Below are positions 36,638 to 48,249 of a stretch of DNA of 64,000 bases, piece after piece. Position 1 is the stretch's first letter. Each line of letters begins with the position of its first letter. Source of the stretch: Arabidopsis thaliana. Taxonomy: Eukaryota; Streptophyta; Magnoliopsida; Brassicales; Brassicaceae. The notes under the pieces were generated by a model that did not search any database, had not been told where the DNA came from, and saw only the letters and a list, made by a program, of their open reading frames with translations. The stretch is from contig NC_003070.9 in NCBI RefSeq assembly GCF_000001735.4, forward strand, positions 23,235,971-23,299,970, in the 5' to 3' direction. The position numbers and the translations under genes are program-made.

Positions 36638-38283
36638 TTAATCATCGTAACTACCGCGGCTTCTTCTCGCAGATTTCTTGTCTGACAGAACTTTTTTGCT
36701 TTTAAGTCGTTTATTGTCAGCTTTCGCAGCGCTGAAAATGTAAGAATTCACCGCGTCAAGATTTGGATTCAGAGTTAAAACAATGGAATCATGGAAAAGG
36801 ATTTGATTTGGTTGGTTCTCACAGCTTTACTATTTTCTTCTTTTGTTCTTCTGATGGTGGAGGTGGAACATATGAAGCCGCATCAATTATCGCCTGTTCA
36901 GTTATGTGATTAAACAAAAACATCTCCGTTTTAGATAGAATGAAACACACCATGACGAAAAGACGTGATATTCAATATATTACCTGTAGTTTTTCAAGTG
37001 CATCGTCGATGTTACCTCTGCAAGGGAACATACTGTCATAAATAGAGAAGTTATTGAGAATGGAATATGAAAGAGAGGACTATTAGGTTACTGACTTCTG
37101 CGTTCTGGTTTTGGTAGAAGATATCACAAGTTCACCATCCTTGTTGATCCGATTCTTCTCCTGTTGACAAACAACAAAAAAGCTAACTACACAACGCATA
37201 GAAACAAAAAGCCAAATACTCTATTATCCTAAATTTTGGCCCCAACCAGATCAAGAGTCAAATATCAAACAGCATTTTCAATATTATCTCTGTTCTCTCC
37301 ATGGAACACGATATAGATAAAATTCACACTCATAGTTTTGAAAAGGGATGATAGAGTTTTAAAAACAAACCGTCAGTAAGATTTTCTCTCTGATCCTGTC
37401 ACTCAGCCAATACGCGTTCTTAACATTGAAGCGCATATCTACTTTGGTATTCACTGTAAGGGAAAAGTATAAGTATTGAAACATCTAAAAACTACAATGA
37501 AAAGTAAGGTAAAGGCACAAGAACAAGGTCACACATTTGTTCACATTCTGGCCTCCAGGACCACCACTTCTAGCAAAGTTAAGTGTAACATTGTCTGCAA
37601 ATACCAAAAACAGATACACATGAAACTATGAGCACATCCAAGTCAATATATAGGTTATTCATCAATCTACTACAAAATTCAATCCTTCCCTTCCTGAAAT
37701 GAGCTTTGTATCAGATAAAGTGATTGAATTTGAGATTCATGTATACAATACAGACTATACAGTGATTAACGAATTTGATTTGAGATTCATGTATACAGAT
37801 GATCATTGGCTCTACTTAAACTCAGTTCATAGAAAGTTCAAGAGACATCAAAAAGTAGAATTCTCCATAACCTATTCCTTAAAACTAAACTCAGTTTCTT
37901 TTTTCAAATGGATGAAAGCAAAAAAAAAAAAGCTTGCCTAGAGTGATTTGAGGAGTAGGCTCATTGCCAGCGGAACTAGCTCTCTCTTCGGCTTCATGAA
38001 GCATCTGTTGCACCTGCGACAACCGTGAAGAGACTTTCCGATCACCACCGCTTCCACCGGAGGTCGATGCCGCACATCGGACGGATACGAGCCGGGAATT
38101 AGAGTGAATTGGAGAAATTAGGGGAGTGAGACGGAGACATGGTAAAAGAGATTGACACGATTTCGATGAAGAGTGAAGGAGAAGTGGATGATGGATGAAC
38201 TCGCGTAGAATCATGTTCGTCATCGTTCTGATTGCCGCCATTTTGTTTATCTTTCTCGGCACTGAAGATTCTTCCGATGTCAA
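36638..38283 (-). CDS. Organellar class I release factor-like protein (ICT1/ArfB type)
   Basis: Seven exons: 38283-37938, 37594-37535, 37453-37371, 37160-37096, 37017-36984, 36893-36823 and 36731-36638; 250 residues (236 if translation starts at the second ATG, 38241). The N-terminal 70 residues are rich in Ser, Arg and Leu without acids, an organelle transit peptide. Then comes the peptidyl-tRNA hydrolase domain with SGGPGGQNVNK (GGQ at residues 129-131), which enters the peptidyl-transferase centre. The C-terminus is Lys/Arg-rich, as in ICT1 and ArfB, whose tails sense empty mRNA channels to rescue stalled ribosomes. Intron 1 uses a GC donor (CTAG|GCAAGC); with it the frame joins perfectly at ITL-D-NVTLNF. 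Known to me as AT1G62850. Confidence 0.9.
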
Positions 38284-38705
38284 AATGACGATGTCAGAGA
38301 AGAAGAAGAAGAAGGCGACCCTAATTTTGCGTGGCTCCCAATTTCCGGTTTACGGTTAGTAAAAAAACCGTAACATTTTCTTGGTTTATCTCTTTAAAAC
38401 GATCCGGTTCAGTCAAAATTCAAACGCGATTTTCCGGTTCATAATTTCCGGTTCGCATCAACGCAATTAAGTTAGAACTAACCTAACCAGTGGTGATCAT
38501 AGCAAGTACAGAGTATCTCGGGACAACTCTCAGAAATCTATACTTTTTTGAGGATAGAACTGAGCTTGAAAATTGAAACTTTTTCCACTACATGAACACA
38601 TAAATATCCAGAATGAATAATCAAGTTAGAACCATAATCATTCATTTTCAATTGTAATAGAAATGGAATTACGAAAGGGAAATGGCATTGAATCTTCCAA
38701 TTCTT

Positions 38706-41047
38706 TCACTCATCATCCTCCAATTCATGATCCTGCAAAGCAACACACACCAAGCAATTTAGAGAGGGTTAAGATAGAATTTTCTATCTTAAATTTGACT
38801 TAGACATTCAGTTGCAAACTTCTCCGGATGCTACACTAGAAGCTCTCCAGCCAAAGCTCTGTATATATATACATTCATCTCCAAAACTCGAAAGTACAAA
38901 AGTGAGTAGAGGACATACCACACTTTTCTGCAAATCCTCCAACATTGTCAATCCCTTTTGTAGTTCCGCCTTAGTACATAGACCAGCCAGCATACTACGG
39001 AAAGTAATGGTATCAGGACACACACCACTAGAAACCATCTCCTCGAATATATCTTGAGCGCCATTAAGATCACCCACTTTACAAAACCCATGAATCAAAG
39101 CGTTGTATGTAATTGTGTCAGCAACTAATCCCCTTTGACACATCTCGCTGAAAAGCTCTAATCCGTCATCAACCCTTCCTGCCTTACAATAGCCTTTAAT
39201 GAGTGTACTAAAGGTCACTACGTCAGGGGAGCAGCCTTCACTAACCATCGAATCGACCATCTGTCTGGCCTCTTCTAGGCGGTTCTGTTTGCAGAACCCA
39301 TCTACCATTGAGTTATATGTGACAGTACTGGGAATTATACCTTTACAGAGCATTTCCAAGTAAATATCTTCAGCCCTTAAAAAGTTCCCTTCTTTGACAA
39401 ATACGCCGATCAATATATTGTAAGTTACGACATCAGTTTCCACACCATTGACGGGGAGACTATTGAACAAATCCCATGCTTCGTCCACCTTATTACCCTT
39501 GCACATTCCATTGATGATGATGTTACAAGTAGCAGTATCAAGATCCATCTTACTTTTCTGGAAAACCTTAAACATTTCCAACGCCTTTTCTAACTTCCCA
39601 TTCTCGCAGAGACCGGCCAGCAGAGTGTTACAAGTTACGATATCAGGGGACACACCATTAGAAATCATCTCCTGGAAAAGGTCTTGAGCAACATTAACAT
39701 TCCCCACTTGACAGAACCCGTGAATAAGATGCTGTAAGAAACGGTATCAGGAACTAATCCTCTTCTCGACATCTCATGGAGAAGCTTCATTCCATCATCT
39801 ACCCTCTTCGCCCTACAGCATCCATCTATGAGAGTATTTAAAGTAATTATATCCGGAGAGCAGCCCTTGCTAACCATCAAATCAAACATGTGCTTTGCGT
39901 CTTCTAGACGGCTATGCTTGCAAAATCCATCGATCATTGAACTATACGTGATTGTGGTAGGAAATATATTCCTTCGAAGCATCTCACGGTATAATTCTTC
40001 AGCCCCAGAGACCTTTCCTTCTTTGACAAATGCATTGATCAATGCGCTGAAAGTAACAACATCAGGGTCGATATTCCTTTCGATCATATCACGCAGCAAT
40101 TGCTCCGCATCACTCCATTTACCATAGCTACAATAACCGTCTATCATACAATTGTAAGTGAGAACATTGGGAAAAATACCTTTCTCATGCATTTCAGTGA
40201 AAATATTTTGAGCCTTGATGTGGTTCCCGTCCTTGCAAAGGCGATCAACGATGGCAGAATAGATTACAACATTGGCTTTGATTTGGCTTTCATCCATCTT
40301 CCTAAGCATATTCAAAGCCGAGACAGTGTCACCCAACTTACACATTCCATTGACAATTGTTCCGTAAGTAACCGCGTCAGGTTGATGACCTTCTTCTACC
40401 ATCCGATCAACAAGAGCTAGCGCTTGGAGAACTCGACCCTCGCGGCAAAGACCGTTCATCAGTGTGGTAAACGTTACGACATTTGCAGGACATCCCGTTT
40501 CAACCATATAATAAAAAAAGCTACGGCCTCAGAAATCCTACCTTCCAGACATAACCCGTGGATTAGGGTGCTAAACGTAACAACATCGGGATGAAAACCA
40601 AGTTTGGTGATCTTGCCAAATGTAGACAAAGCAAAGGACAATTTATGACAGCTGCAGAAACACTTCATCAGAATATTGAAGCTGTAGATATCAAATGGAA
40701 TCCTCCGCAATTCCATCTTCTGATAGAGAGAAATCGCAATATCGGGTTGTTTCATTCTGACGATGACACCCATTAATTTACAGAAATCAATTTCTGAGTA
40801 CAAGGGACGAGATCTAACCATATCATCGAACAAATCGATCGCATCATCTAAGCTTCTGATATAATGAGATCCACTTCTCAATTTCAAACTCTCTCCTTCA
40901 AAAGCTCCTCAGAGAAGGCATACTCTTTTCAACCTTACTAGTTTTCTTGGCGACGCGGCGATGAACTAATCTCGTACTGAACAATCTCGCAGAAACAGCA
41001 GCAGCATTACCAGAAGATGATTCAGATCTGCAAACCCTAGCCAACAT
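38706..41047 (-). pseudogene. Restorer-like (RFL) pentatricopeptide repeat pseudogene
   Basis: P-class PPR gene with a mitochondrial-type presequence (MLARVCRSES onward, ATG at 41047) and about 16 PPR motifs of 35 residues, many VVTYNTLI-like. A two-exon 3' end keeps a good donor (38918) and acceptor (38733) and finishes DHELEDDE-stop at 38706. Three single-base frame changes disrupt it: an extra T in a TTTT run near 40908 (SLRSF then TGA), a lost T in a poly(T) run near 40505, and a lost base near 39735. The PPR helices otherwise remain well preserved, so loss is recent. It belongs to the same family as the PPR sequences at 61.5 and 63.1 kb. Known to me as AT1G62860. Confidence 0.92.
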
Positions 41048-41148
41048 TTTCGACTCGCCTGATTTTCGTTGTCTCTAAACTCTAACAACAACAAATGGAG
41101 GAGCTAACAAGTCTGTGTAAAGTGTAAACCCTTAAAAGAGTAAACGAC

Positions 41149-41214
41149 GACCGGTTCAATTTGATTGGCACAGTGACCGGTTCAATTTGATTGGCACAGT
41201 GGCCGGTTCAACTT
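41149..41214 (+). repeat. 26-bp tandem repeat
   Basis: A 26-base unit beginning GACCGGTTCAATTTGATTGG occurs exactly at 41149-41174 and 41175-41200. A partial third copy (GGCCGGTTCAACTT) ends at 41214. It lies about 100 bases upstream of the PPR pseudogene start. Confidence 0.9.
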
Positions 41215-44200
41215 CAAATTTCGTTTAGAACCTTTTTTGTTAACATTTAGCCAAAAGAAAATTAACAGAGCATTGTGTAACAAAACAAATAAAATAAAGA
41301 TCCTTAATGATGGATAATTTCTCAAAGGCAGAACTTTAAGTTCTTGAATTATATGTTCAAAGTTTTAGCTCCAAATATGGCAGAAGAAATTAGACACGAG
41401 AAGAGCAAAACTTTAATTTCTTAAGCATTGTCATATGCAACGAAACCAAATGAACCAATAGATAATGATCTTTGTGTTTTTATGAAGATGGAAGTGAGCT
41501 TTCTACAACATAATTGCAGAAGATTGTTCAAAAATTTTAAGTAACTAAATACAGATGAGTTATTCTTAGATATATGATCCAAATAAGATAGTTAGAGAAT
41601 ATCAGAGCTCAAATTATGTTATTGTTCTTATCTACCTGAACCTAATTTTTAAAACTTTAAAATGACATCAATCAGAGTGAACACACAAAATCTTTATCAG
41701 CTAATAAACTGTGTTTAGCAACTAAAATAATTTGATCATTCTACTTTTTGAAACCGTTGTAACAAGGCTATAATCTAAGTACATTTGCTACTGTTACTAT
41801 ACCTCTTGTCCGGGTTAGTAACGAAAACAGTATACATATTTTTAGTGTGAATTTTTTCTTGTTGTGAGCTATCGCATGAAATCTATATATGACTATAGGA
41901 ACTGTGCTACTTTTGGAAGAAAGAAAATCATGTAACTCTTTTTTTAAAGCTAACTCTAATTCATATATTTGTAAAACTAGAAGTGATGAATGTGATTTGT
42001 CATAAAAATATCAGTTGTGGAATAGAGTTCTCAGCCATGTTTTTAGCTTTAACATAAACTTCACAACACGTTTTATACAATTATGCATACATATACATAT
42101 ATATAGATTAATCTATTTTCACATATTTATTTATTATTTTAAACAATTATATTGAACTAAGTAGCTAAAATATGGCACTTTTTTTGGTATGTGAAAACAA
42201 AATAAAAATAAATCAAAAGTGGCTCTTAATAAATAAATAAGAAAGTTTGTGAATTGTGATTATTGATTAACCCTATTTTATTTGATTAATGAGATGAAAA
42301 TAAAAAATTTAAATATGTATTGTTTAGCCTATAGTGTTGATTCATGATTTGCTACAAACAAGGAAACCTATAGGAAATAATTCCTTCACATGCTCCATAA
42401 GAAAAACAAGATTTATAATTTTACTCGAAGTCATAATTCAAAATAGACACAATCTCTTTTTAGTTGTTATCATCATACAGTTCATATCAACTCTCCGTAA
42501 GTAATAATGGTCTATCTTTTCACATAGTATATTCTATATTTCTGTCTCTTATATAACTAAACATGGAATAACAATTAGGCTCATAAGAAACCCGATTGTA
42601 TATTAAGATACGACATATATATTATATTTGTTTACCAAATAACTGCCTAAATATAGATACTGCTAAAAATAGATGAAATAGGAAAAATAGATATTAACTC
42701 CAATTTTTATATTATCTTTGTAGCATCGCTAGAAAACATTCCTCTTAACATTAATAATAACTACAAGTCTATAATCATTTTTTTGGTTATTATATCTTCT
42801 TAGATCGAAATGAACAATTCAAAACTCTTCACAACCAATGCTTGCTACATGGATGTGCTACATAGTTACTATAATTAATAAATTCACATGAAAGAAAACT
42901 ATTTAGTTCTAAAATTCCAAAAAAATAAAAAAAATTAACAATGGTGTGATATATTCTACTAATTTTTTGTATTATAACTATATTCACATCAACGTAACTT
43001 CTTTTTTGTATTTTCTTCGTAGTAGCAATATCATCAAAAAAAAATCACCACTAGCTCCTAAACAAATATTTTAAAAACAAGGGACATAATTAATCTCTCT
43101 ACATGAACAATTATATTCTTTACGTTACCTATTAATTATCAGGTAATTCAGGGGAAAAAAAGAAATATTTACCTACAAATATTATATTTACATTTATGTT
43201 CTTCAAACTTCAGATTCTTGAATCTTGCAGTCATTCAGAGAGGTCTTCTGACCGCACGTGCCACACGATAGAAAAAGACCTTGTCAGCTCTGCGACGCCG
43301 TTTTATCTACAGTGTTTTTTTTTATACGTGGGAAGCTGTGATCTGCTGCTCCTTAGAAATTAGAACACATGTACTCGTTTTAGATTCTTCATATCAATGG
43401 GTAATTTACATTAGTAATTTTTTGATTTTATGTAGTTTTCTATAAATAATGAGACATTTCCTACATTATTTATTTGTTATACTATTTTGACTTGAGTTAA
43501 TTTAGTTAAAGAAAATTATATATGGTTGGTAATTCTCTTATAAACAAATATTGTTGATAATGTATAATCTCTATGTAAATTACTATACACGAGAGAGCAA
43601 TGATCCCTACTAATCGACTAATCGTGCCACATGTCAAAGTCATTAGCACAAACATCAAACTTATGTAATTGTATATAGTATGCCATTATATAATCTGATA
43701 ATCAATGATTAAGCAATTTGCAGTGCGAAACAAACTTAAAGTATAGTTTACTGTATCACGTAATGAAATTGGTTATATAGGTAGCCACTAGTTTTTCATT
43801 TTTCTACTACATACTTTATATCAAATTTAAACAATTAAAAGGTAATAATACAATAATCTCATTAGCTGTTGAAAAATTGTCTGATATAAGTTAATAGGCA
43901 ATATAAAAATGAATATAATTGTCTGGATCCTAAATTTATTAAAAACATGTGAAAGGAAAACGAATCTACTTTTTTTTTTTTTTTTTTTACTTTAAAATGG
44001 AATTTTTGTAATTTTGTATAATGATGAGGAAGCATTGGGAGAGGACGAGATTCTTGTGTATTAAAAAAAGATTGTCCTCTACCATATCATTATAATTTTC
44101 TCTTTTTGACAACTTTTTACACTATAATCAAATAAATTTAAATGTTTTAAAAATATTCAAATAATTTGAGAGAGAAAGATTTGGTGAGAAGTCAGCATTT

Positions 44201-44442
44201 GCCGACAGGAAATTCTGTCTTACCACCAAAATACCAAATCAATAATTCCAACTACTTTTTTGAGGTCACTTCTTGTTTTGGCGTCTACGCATTTTCTAAA
44301 AATTGTTTTGATTCGTTAAATACTGATTTATGTCATAAATGTATTAATTGAATCTAGAATGACAATGTTTTCGACAACAAAATTGTAGACAAATTCAAAA
44401 AGCATTAATTTAAATAATTTAAAGAACAAAAAGTAAAATTTT
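41215..44442. other. Long AT-rich spacer
   Basis: More than 3 kb with very low GC and no supported gene. A poly(T) run sits near 43971-43990. The short plus-strand frame at 44166-44351 has no family character. Confidence 0.5.
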
Positions 44443-44459
44443 CAGATTGGTATTGGACT

Positions 44460-45688
44460 TTTTTTTTTTTGTCACTAAAATTTTTATTAGAACTTGAGAT
44501 GGAACCTTACATGAAACCAAACGCCAAGGAAACTAAGTCGGCAGACAACTAAAAGTCCCCAAAGTCATAAGCCGGAAGAAACAGTGAATTCTCCGAAAAC
44601 TAAAATGGAATCAAGATACACTAAAAATACAAAGCAGAAAGTTCAAGTCGATATCAAGAAAGCTCGAAATCCAAATCTAAGAACATTAGCAAGCTAACAT
44701 AAACCTTGAGGAATGATGCTAGTCCAAAAGCAACAAATCCACTTCTTCTTAAGATAATCCTATGAACGAGATTTATCAAGGATGCCTTCTGCCAATCCAA
44801 CGATAACAAATTCTTCTTCCTATCAAGATGAGAGCCAACCTCTCGGAACCAAGAAACCAAGACGTTAGAACCCGGCAAGCAAAGACACTAGAAGAACCTC
44901 AAACCACACTTCCGGATGCGACGACGACGATAAAAGATGCGCCAATGTTACGTCTAGATAAAAGTCTTCAATAAGCTTCAGATCACAACCGGATCTGCAA
45001 AGCAAAGACAAGGACAGAAGCCTAACCACTCGAAAAAACCCGCCTCGAGAAAGAGAGTGCCATCAAATCGAACCAGTTAACAAACACAACAAAACCACCA
45101 AGAAGAGGAGAACTTGAAGACCCTAGCAACAACTTCAGGCAAAACAAAGAAGCCCAAAAGACAGGACACAAGCAAGATAAGGACCGATGGTTGAAACAGG
45201 AGGAAACATGGCCACCGGAAAAACAAAGTCTGGACGAAGCCAAACCAACACGGCGGCATAGAGACGATAAAAAGCACCAGAGCAGCTCTAGATCTAGGTC
45301 GAGAAAAGCAAAGATAACAGATTATTAGACGAAACAAACCTGTGGATCAAACAGATCCGGCATCATCATCTTCACAAGAACCACGCCGTCGATCTAGCCC
45401 TCAAAACCGCAACCGAAGAGACCACAAATTCACAATCCGAAACAAACCCACGACACTCCAATCGAAGGGCCAAAACAAACTACAACAGAGACACCATCAC
45501 CATTACAAACTACTAACAGAGAAAGGCTAGACATAAAGCAAAGAGGAGACCGACACCGGTGCTGGAGGAGCCACCGGCTACCGATCTCAGATCGGAAAAT
45601 ATTATTGGCGGCTGGTTTGAGAGAGAGAGCTTTAGAGAGTAATTAGGTTTTTTTTTTATATCTTCGATTTGACTTTTGTTTATACAGC
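44460..45688 (-). mobile_element. Non-LTR retroposon, Sadhu-like, full insertion with target-site duplication
   Basis: A 1,229-bp insertion bounded by identical 17-bp direct repeats CAGATTGGTATTGGACT at 44443-44459 and 45689-45705. Its 3' end faces left: an A-rich tail (poly(T) on the plus strand, from 44460) preceded by TCTAATAAAAATTTTAGTGAC on the minus strand. No reverse transcriptase or long ORF is present; the GC-richer interior holds only short overlapping frames. A polyadenylated, non-coding, about 1-kb element with a long target-site duplication matches the Sadhu retroposons of Arabidopsis. A heavily deleted LINE is the alternative. Confidence 0.8.
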
Positions 45689-45705
45689 CAGATTGGTATT
45701 GGACT

Positions 45706-48249
45706 ATTGGGTACAATATATATATACTATGATGTTTTAATTTTCATAGCAGGATTTTTGATTGAGTACTATATACTATGATTTAAAAAACCTACATTTT
45801 CAAATTTGTTTTATATAAAGCAAAACAAAATATGTAATGTTTATTTTCTCCTCTTTCAAAGTTACATATTCTCCAAGAAGATATTTTAAAAAATAATGTA
45901 AAATAGTAAAAAAAAAATAACTATCTAAGAGTATATTTATTTACTTTGAAGGATAAAAGTGAAAATACAAAGAAAAATATATCATACCTTTCACATAAAA
46001 TTTTGATTAGAAACTAGAATTTCTTTTGTGCTTTTGTTCTTGGGTTACTTTTATTTTTTAATAATTATTTGTGATCGATTTTTTTTTTTCGTCGAAACAG
46101 TTTCCAAATATCAGGATTTCAAAATTAGAAAAATGAGAGTTCAAATCAAAAAAAAAAAATGAAATGCTGGTGCTCTTTTTATTCACTAAACCAGTACTTT
46201 ATATTTTGGGTTCGAAATTGGAATGGAATAAGTCATTAAAAGGTTTTGGCTTCAGTCATAATGCAATTGGTATTAATTTCAATGGTATTACATTTTTTTA
46301 TTCTTTTAAATTGATGATATTTAAGAAAAAAATATTAATGTATTTGTATAAAACATGAGCTAATTTACTTTTTAGGCAAACTTTTTTTGTATGTAGTATA
46401 AGTTTTGAAGTTTCTTGAGATTAATGGAGGTGGGTAAGATGAATCTAATACCAATCAAGTATAAAGTTATCAAAACAAAAATAAAGTGTATTCTTTGTCA
46501 TTATAATATGCTGTTTGTGGGGTATATTTATTGATATATACTTTTTGGTGTTTTTACCCCTCCTTTTGGTAAGTAAAAAATGATTCCTTGATTGATAATT
46601 TTAAAAGCAAACCAATTTTCCTGCACTCAAATCTCAATAATAATTATTTTCAACACTTTCAAGTTGATGATACATATTATTATCATATTATAATGTAGAT
46701 ACATATATGTGTATAAGAAAATGGTTGATGACAAGGCATTCTCAGTTTGTCACACCAAAGAAAGAGAGAGTACTTTATTAAAACTTGATTTATTTATTTT
46801 ATTTGTTGGTGGTTATGTTGTTACTTAATTTGTGTAATTTCACTTTTAGCTCTCCAGTCTGTCTATTATTTATGATATATTTACCACCAAAATTTCAAAG
46901 TTCAGTACTATTTGATAAAGCTATGATGAAATTATGGAGGTTAGATTTGCATATCAAAAGATATACAACAACTAAAACCTTTTTTGAATAGTAGTTCTTG
47001 ACCTTTTTTTTGTTTCTTTTACTACCATATTATTTACAAGAATGTAAAATCATGGGTTTGCACCAAAAAGATTTGATTTTTGTCACCAAAAAAAAAACAC
47101 ATAGTACAAATCATGAGTTTGGGCAAAAAGGACGAAAGATTTCACCTTTTTTTTTTTTACCATTCACAGTACAAATCATGGGGTAAACACTCAAAAAGAC
47201 ACCTAATGTTACAAAATCTACAAGAATCGAATCTTGGGGATTTATCCATGAAAATCAAATCAAAATTTGTGTAATCCTCAAGAGAAACAACAAGACCGGG
47301 TTTTGGATTTTGTGTTTAAAGTTTTAAGATTGTTCTTCTTCCACTTTGATAGTTTCACTTTCAAAGCTTCTTCAATATAACATCAAAAAGCTATGATTTT
47401 GATGCAAGAACCTCCCACTAAATTTGCTTTCCTAGTGGGGGATCCACATTTTTTGAGAAAAGATTTTAAAGAAACTACTCGATAGATTGATAAGTTAGAT
47501 AGATAGATAATCGTAATCATAGTTGAAGTGAACCCGAAAACCCGGTTCAGTTCTTAGGTGACAAAAAGGTCTACATCTTTCGTCGTCGACATCAATAGAG
47601 ACTAACATGTTATGATGAAGCAAGAACGTGAAAAATGTTCAAAAATAAAATGTTTTATTAAGTCAATTTCTTGAAATGGAAAAGACATTGTTTTGAGTCA
47701 TGATTAAGAATATTAACGTTAATGAAAAAAGAACAAAAGAACAACAGAACAAAAGAGATCATTACAATGTACAATACAGAAGATGAATGAAGCTGTCGTT
47801 GAATCTTCTGTTGATGCCATTAATGTTCTTAACTACAACCTTGGACCTTTTGAACCAATAGATTGATGATGATCACGACGAGAGGTCGATTCACATTAGA
47901 TTTCATTGCTACGCAAACCAAATGTGTGCAGAAACATGAAACTTCTAATGGTAATATGATATAGACAAGAACTTTACAAGAGTCGCTTGTATGCAAGAAT
48001 TTCAAAATCAGTCTCAAGATCATTGCTTAAGTTCGAAAAAAGACACGGAAAAATTGCCTAAAATTATGATCAAAATAGACTAAAAGAAATACAATGATAT
48101 GGCTCTCTTTCTCACCTCCTAAAGGAGCCAAGTACAAATTGAATTAAGGGTAGTAAAAAAAAAAGTTAACAACAAAAAAAATGAATTCAAGCAATCCTAC
48201 AAAATGGCCAAGTTCTAGTGAAAAACTAAATTTGGTAAAAATTAACAAG
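45706..48249. other. Spacer 3' of the domesticated hAT gene
   Basis: AT-rich spacer and 3' UTR. A small hairpin is at 47411-47441 (CCTCCCACTA / TAGTGGGGG, nine pairs). The short plus-strand frames at 46164-47274 look random. Confidence 0.5.

Noticed and set aside
45022-45716. Overlapping frames rich in Leu, Phe and Ser, possible membrane proteins
   Set aside because: They lie inside the non-coding retroposon, overlap in different frames and show no conserved domain.
47411-47441. Nine-pair hairpin CCTCCCACTA / TAGTGGGGG as an RNA gene
   Set aside because: Too short and isolated, with a G-T pair; no flanking promoter or conserved box.
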